From positions 1,309,501 through 1,373,500 of the forward strand of contig OY829544.1 of assembly GCA_963691705.1 (NCBI GenBank): 64,000 nt of DNA, given 5' to 3'. Source of the DNA: Viola odorata. Lineage: Eukaryota; Streptophyta; Magnoliopsida; Malpighiales; Violaceae. Within the stretch, counting starts at the first letter, position 1. Each line of letters opens with the position of its first letter. The notes under the pieces are model-generated. The model was not told the DNA's origin. It did no database searches and saw only the letters and a program-made list of their open reading frames with translations. This document shows positions 59,775-64,000 of this stretch, piece after piece. Made by a program: the position numbers and the translations under genes.

Positions 59775-62700
59775 TTTTCTAGTTTTTTTAGTTTTTTCTT
59801 TGGCTAGAGTGAAGAAGGAGAGAGTGTGATGTTGTGCTTTGAACGTTTGAAATAAAAGGATTTAAGTTTCCTAATTTCCTGAGTTATTTTTTTCCTTTTT
59901 TCTTTTTTGTTGATACTTTTTTTCCTGGTACGGATGCCGTTTTATTAGACGGGAGGAGAAGGAGGAGGGGCTACACGAATCCCAAGGAGAGAGCGCCGGC
60001 GGTGGGGGCCGTGGGCTGGTTAGGCATGGCTAGTTCGTTGGGCCACGAAGAACCGGATGGGATCGAAAACTGAACTGAATTTGACCAATTTTGAATCAAA
60101 TCGAAACTGATAAAAAATCGATCCAATTTTAGTTCTAAAAAATATAAATTTAAAATATTTCGTTCTAATTCCGGTTTTAATAATTACAAATTTAGTAAGT
60201 GGAACCAAATTGTGTTTATATTTTATTTTTATATATTTTTCATATACAAAATAATATTCATTATAATATGTAACTAAAAAAAAATAGAAATTGAAAGATA
60301 GATAGAAAATATATTTTTAATAATATTATTTTTAATATCAATAATAGATATTTACTATAAAAATTTATAATAATAGGTTAGAACCAAAATTGGACCGAAA
60401 TAAATGAAATTGAATTGAACTGAACTGATCTATTTATTTTGATACAAGTTTGATTCTCTAATTTAAAGAAACCTAATAATCGGGTGATCATGATTTTATC
60501 CCCTGTTAGACTGTTCATAGTAGTTTGTTTTTAGGAAACTTTTCTTCTTTTGTGAACAAAAAAGGAAACTTTCCTTTTTCAATCGTTTTTTTTTCCGAAC
60601 AATATTTTCTTTTTTAAATCTTACTTGTGGTTAATGCAAGCAATTATTGTTGTTATTTTTTTACTTTAGAGAAATAAAAAATCACTCGAATCTTTCTTAA
60701 TGGAATGATATTGTCCGCTTTGAGCTTAAACTCGCACGATTTTCACAAAATATCTTATTTCATTAAGAAAATCAACTCTTTTTATATTTAGACTTTATTT
60801 CTCTTTTCTTTCCGATATAGTAAGATTTTAATTCACACACCTCTACATTTTAAGGAGAATACGATCATAGTACTTTGGCGAATAATTTTGGTTGTACTTT
60901 CTTTATCATTTTCCCACATACATTAGCTTGGATGCATAGGTTAGGATTAGGCTGCTGACTAAAGATTTAGAAATTTATTAAATAGTTACGGGTTAGTAAT
61001 AACTTTTATTTCTTGTCCACCCGGTAATCCAACCCTACAGGGATCGACTAAATCCGGATTTGAGGTGTAGTTGCACCCACTGGGTAAATCAATTTGTTTA
61101 TTATATATATATATATAGTTATTTACTCCACTTTAAATACTGCCACAACTGTATCATCAGTGGCGGTTGTTACTCGTTCAGATAGTAACTTGTAATAAAT
61201 TTATACTCTCTCTAACTTTAATTAAATTATGCTTTAATTTTAAACACGTGTATATTAATTATTTAAAATAATTTTACTCCGAACTTTTTCTCGTACATTA
61301 ATTTTAGAGGGAATAGTATTTATTTTATAATACATTCTACCTAATTTTACACTCGCCGGAAATATTTTCTAACTCCACCACTCTGTAGAGGGTATTTATT
61401 TCTCCTAACTCGAGAACGCTTTCCAAGTTTGAAGTCGTATCCTTCACGCTACGGAGATGGAGATCGTCAACCATCTCGACCAACTGCTGGTTGGTAGTAA
61501 TAGCTGATTTTTTTATTTTTGTTAAAAATATAATATTGATACCTAAGGTCTCCTAAATCAATTACCAGAGAATTATTCTAGCTTAATTAGAGTTTTAAGT
61601 TCGAATTCTGAATATGCAGAGGTGATAAAATTTATGAATGAGAACTTTACCCTTTTTATAAAAAGATTCGACTCAAATTCGGATTAGTTAATATTTAATG
61701 AAAATCAAAAAAATCTAATAACGATCACAGTGACAGACCCGCTGATAATGATTAAAATGCCCATTAAACAAGACTGGCTTGTTAAGAAAATCACAACAGG
61801 GCCCAATAAAGATAAAAGGTTGGTTTCTTGAGTATGTAATATTACAATATTCTTCCTTTATTTTAAAAAGTAAGGTACAATTGATTCTTAAATTTTAATT
61901 TCTAATGTATCAAAACGTATCAAATTTTAGTTTATATTCCTGAAATTTCTGCTTAAAATTTTAAAAAATGATCTTAAATATTATGACAACCCTAACAATA
62001 AATATCTCAGTGTTTGTTTAAATAAGTTCATCAAATAATATACAGAAAAAACTATAAAACCAGCGATTGAACCCAATGTCCGGTTAACACTTACGGTTTA
62101 AACTAATAAATATTCCAAAGAGTAAACGCTTTTTGGGCTTCATTCCAAAAGAAAAGCTTTCTGCGTCTGTTTCAAGGCCCGACCACTTGATGGGTTCGGC
62201 CCAGTTATTAGGTCCGGTTAGAGGTGTGCTTCCTTGCAAATCCCATACTTTTATGTCTACACTTATGAGGAAGAGATGCAAAACCCTGATTGATTTGGGG
62301 AAATTGGTTATTTCGCAAAGCTATTATTTTCTGCTCTTGACTCGGAGATTTCCATCTCTGAGATGTAAAGAGCTACTCCGCGAGGTCCATCGCCGGAGAG
62401 GCGGTGGAAGTCTGCGTTGGACGCAGCGATTTGAGCGGAACGGAGCCTTTTCGGGTGCAGAGGATGATGGGTCTAGTGGAGTCTGGTGGCCAGGTGAGGG
62501 TGCCGGGAGTGTTTGAGTTTTGGAAGGAACTCGGGTTTGACTCAGTAAGTTTGTAGAAGAAGATGCGGTCCACTGGCAGAATTCGAACAAGAAAGTGAGC
62601 TTAAGCGTTGTCCCTGTACTGGAACTGGAAGACGCCATGAGAGTTAAGAGGAATACTTTTAGATTGGTATGCACATGATGGAAATCATTGATCAGGTTCT

Positions 62701-62843
62701 TTGCGTATTTGGCTTGTTAAGAAATTTATTGAATTCCAGGTAATCATAATATTACAACGCTTTGAAAGACTTAAAAAGAATTGCAAAATCTGGAATGTTT
62801 GCTTCATTATCTGTAGTTTTTATCTTAATTTGGAACTTTTTCC
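59775..62843. other. Long AT-rich intergenic region
   Basis: IRX15-like promoter, then mostly AT-rich DNA. It contains a degenerate TRIM LTR at about 60665-60847, a TA run near 61102-61117 and a CG-richer patch at 62330-62680. That patch has overlapping open frames on both strands (a Ser/Thr-rich MASSSSSTGTTL frame on the minus strand) that I cannot assign; it may be a gene fragment. Confidence 0.45.
60665..60847 (-). repeat. Degenerate solo TRIM LTR
   Basis: Clearly related to the LTRs at 57493-58495 (AATGGAATGATATTGTCCGC, then TTTTCACAAAATATCTTATT and CTTTCCGATAT) but with many C-to-T/G-to-A type changes. These are as expected from old methylated DNA. No partner LTR is nearby. Confidence 0.7.
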
Positions 62844-64000
62844 TCAACATTTTTTGTGCAACATTAGTTCCTCAATCAAGGCAGTCAAATCAGAATAGGA
62901 GGATCCACCCTCTTCAATTGCCGTATTTGCCATTTGCCCTAGTTCTCTGGCTTTCCCTCTCATTACCTCTGCTATTTCTCCCTCCATTATCTGAATCACT
63001 GCATCCTTTATAGCTTCGCTACTGATGTCATTTCCCTTCTTCTCTGCAGCTCCAACACTGACACCGTTTTTCGACACCTGGGTCACAAATATCTCATTGA
63101 AGAATTGCTCTGCCAGCACAGGCCATGTCACCATTGGCAATCCAGCAGCTACACATTCCAGAATTGAATTCCATCCACAATGAGTCACAAATCCTCCTAC
63201 TGCTTCATGATTCAGAATCAACAACTGGGGCGCCCACCCGCGCACAATTAGTCCCTTCCCTTCCATTCTCTCCTCAAATCCTTCAGGTATCCAATCTTCA
63301 TTTTCCCCTGATGGATCTTTTTTCCCCCTCCTGACGACCCAGATGAATTCCTGCCCTGAAGCTTCAAGTCCTAAAGCTATCTCTTTCAGTTGAGAAGCTT
63401 GGAAATTCACTGTGCTGCCAAAGCAAACATAAACAACTGAATTGGGTTTCTTTGAATCCAGCCACTTCAAACACTCATGATCACCAATGGTGGCTTCTTT
63501 TCCTCTCATTGATTTGTCTTTCAGGTCTTTATTGTACATCGAAACGGGGCCGATATGCCATGCCCTCTTCCCCAGAGAAGTCCTGTAATGATCTGCATAA
63601 GTTGGTTCTAGCTCATAGAAACTGTTGACAACCACTCCATAACTCTTCAATTCTGCTTCCCCTGCATCTTTTAAAGCCTTGGCAACAACACTGCCGTCTT
63701 CATATTGTGGTATTAGCTTCCCTGTCAGCTTAATCTCACCTGGAAGGTTTGGCAATAGAATGGGATCCGAATCTGATAAATGTTTCATATGGGGCGCGTA
63801 CAATCTTAAATACTGAAGTATGCACAAAGAAAAGAAACAAGTTCCATGAAAGACTAGCCTTGGAATTCCCAGTTTAGCTGCAGAGTCAGTAGTCCAAGGG
63901 AAGAACATATCCGCAATGAGACAATCAGGACGAAGTTCTTGCAGCACCATCTCAAAGGGTTCTTGCATCATCTCTGTGGCCTGAAAAAATCTGTGGCCCA
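62844..64000 (-). CDS. UDP-glycosyltransferase, UGT73-like (5' end outside window)
   Basis: Transfers a sugar from a UDP-sugar to a small acceptor such as a flavonoid or terpenoid in the cytosol. The open frame reaches the window edge (first residues GHRFFQATEMMQEPFEMVL), so about the first 110 residues with the catalytic His are missing here; the in-frame Met at 63971 is internal. Present: CLIADMFFPWTTDSAAKLGI, AWHIGPVSMYN, VVYVCFGSTVNF, and a complete PSPG donor-binding box from WAPQLLILNHEAVGGFVTHC through GWNSILECVAAGLPMVTWP to the final AEQ (Gln last, which usually favours UDP-glucose). It ends SSYSDLTALIEELMLHKKC. No disruptions are visible, in contrast to the two broken relatives at 45-48 kb. 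Confidence 0.9.
   Translation of the reverse strand, partial: GHRFFQATEMMQEPFEMVLQELRPDCLIADMFFPWTTDSAAKLGIPRLVFHGTCFFSLCILQYLRLYAPHMKHLSDSDPILLPNLPGEIKLTGKLIPQYEDGSVVAKALKDAGEAELKSYGVVVNSFYELEPTYADHYRTSLGKRAWHIGPVSMYNKDLKDKSMRGKEATIGDHECLKWLDSKKPNSVVYVCFGSTVNFQASQLKEIALGLEASGQEFIWVVRRGKKDPSGENEDWIPEGFEERMEGKGLIVRGWAPQLLILNHEAVGGFVTHCGWNSILECVAAGLPMVTWPVLAEQFFNEIFVTQVSKNGVSVGAAEKKGNDISSEAIKDAVIQIMEGEIAEVMRGKARELGQMANTAIEEGGSSYSDLTALIEELMLHKKC

Overview
This window is nuclear DNA from a flowering plant, almost certainly a eudicot. Genes have many short introns with GT/AG borders. The proteins include chloroplast-targeted, cell-wall and plant glycosyltransferase families. Gaps are AT-rich and filled with plant mobile elements (Stowaway MITEs, long-TIR MULE-like foldbacks, hAT-like elements, LTR fragments, a TRIM array, LINE pieces). 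Nothing prokaryotic, organellar or viral was seen. The species cannot be fixed from sequence alone.

Layout. 1-2.7 kb: a head-to-head pair of chloroplast protein genes, NHD1-like Na+/H+ antiporter (minus, cut by the window edge) and SEP1 (plus), sharing a short promoter. 3.7-6.7 kb: an ARF GTPase (plus) and an SLX9-like ribosome biogenesis factor (minus). 8.8-10 kb: a secreted LRR protein (minus). 10.6-14 kb: a 1.3 kb foldback element and a 1.4 kb hAT-like element. 14.9-22.8 kb: two tandem metal-dependent cyclase genes whose 3' halves are nearly identical, with a solo LTR in one copy and a MITE beside the other, plus a duplicated promoter block between them. 24.5 kb: tRNA-Asn(GUU). 25.3-27.4 kb: RNA polymerase II/IV/V subunit 3. 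29.4-31.1 kb: a C2-domain protein with a proline-rich tail. 32.2-35.3 kb: a PTEN2-type phosphatase. 37.9-40.4 kb: an RD21-type granulin cysteine protease. 45-48.4 kb: two broken UGT73-type glycosyltransferase copies with a LINE fragment between them. 50.2-54.5 kb: a tandem pair of LRR genes, one with an extensin-like proline block. 54.5-58.5 kb: a mobile-element cluster. 58.9-59.8 kb: an IRX15-like (DUF579) xylan protein. 62.8-64 kb: an apparently intact UGT73-type gene running off the window.

Context. As I recall the Arabidopsis map, SEP1, CYCLASE1, a C2 protein and the UGT73B cluster lie in the same order on chromosome 4 (At4g34190 to At4g3413x), so the left, middle and right parts of this window look like an expanded, gene-interrupted version of that segment. 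No operon-like or novel multi-gene system is evident. The most interesting features are evolutionary: a cyclase gene that looks chimeric, a giant hairpin-forming element, a tandem three-LTR TRIM with its primer-binding sites, and a UGT locus caught during decay. All exon borders were placed by eye from splice consensus, reading frame and remembered family sequences; no alignment was run.
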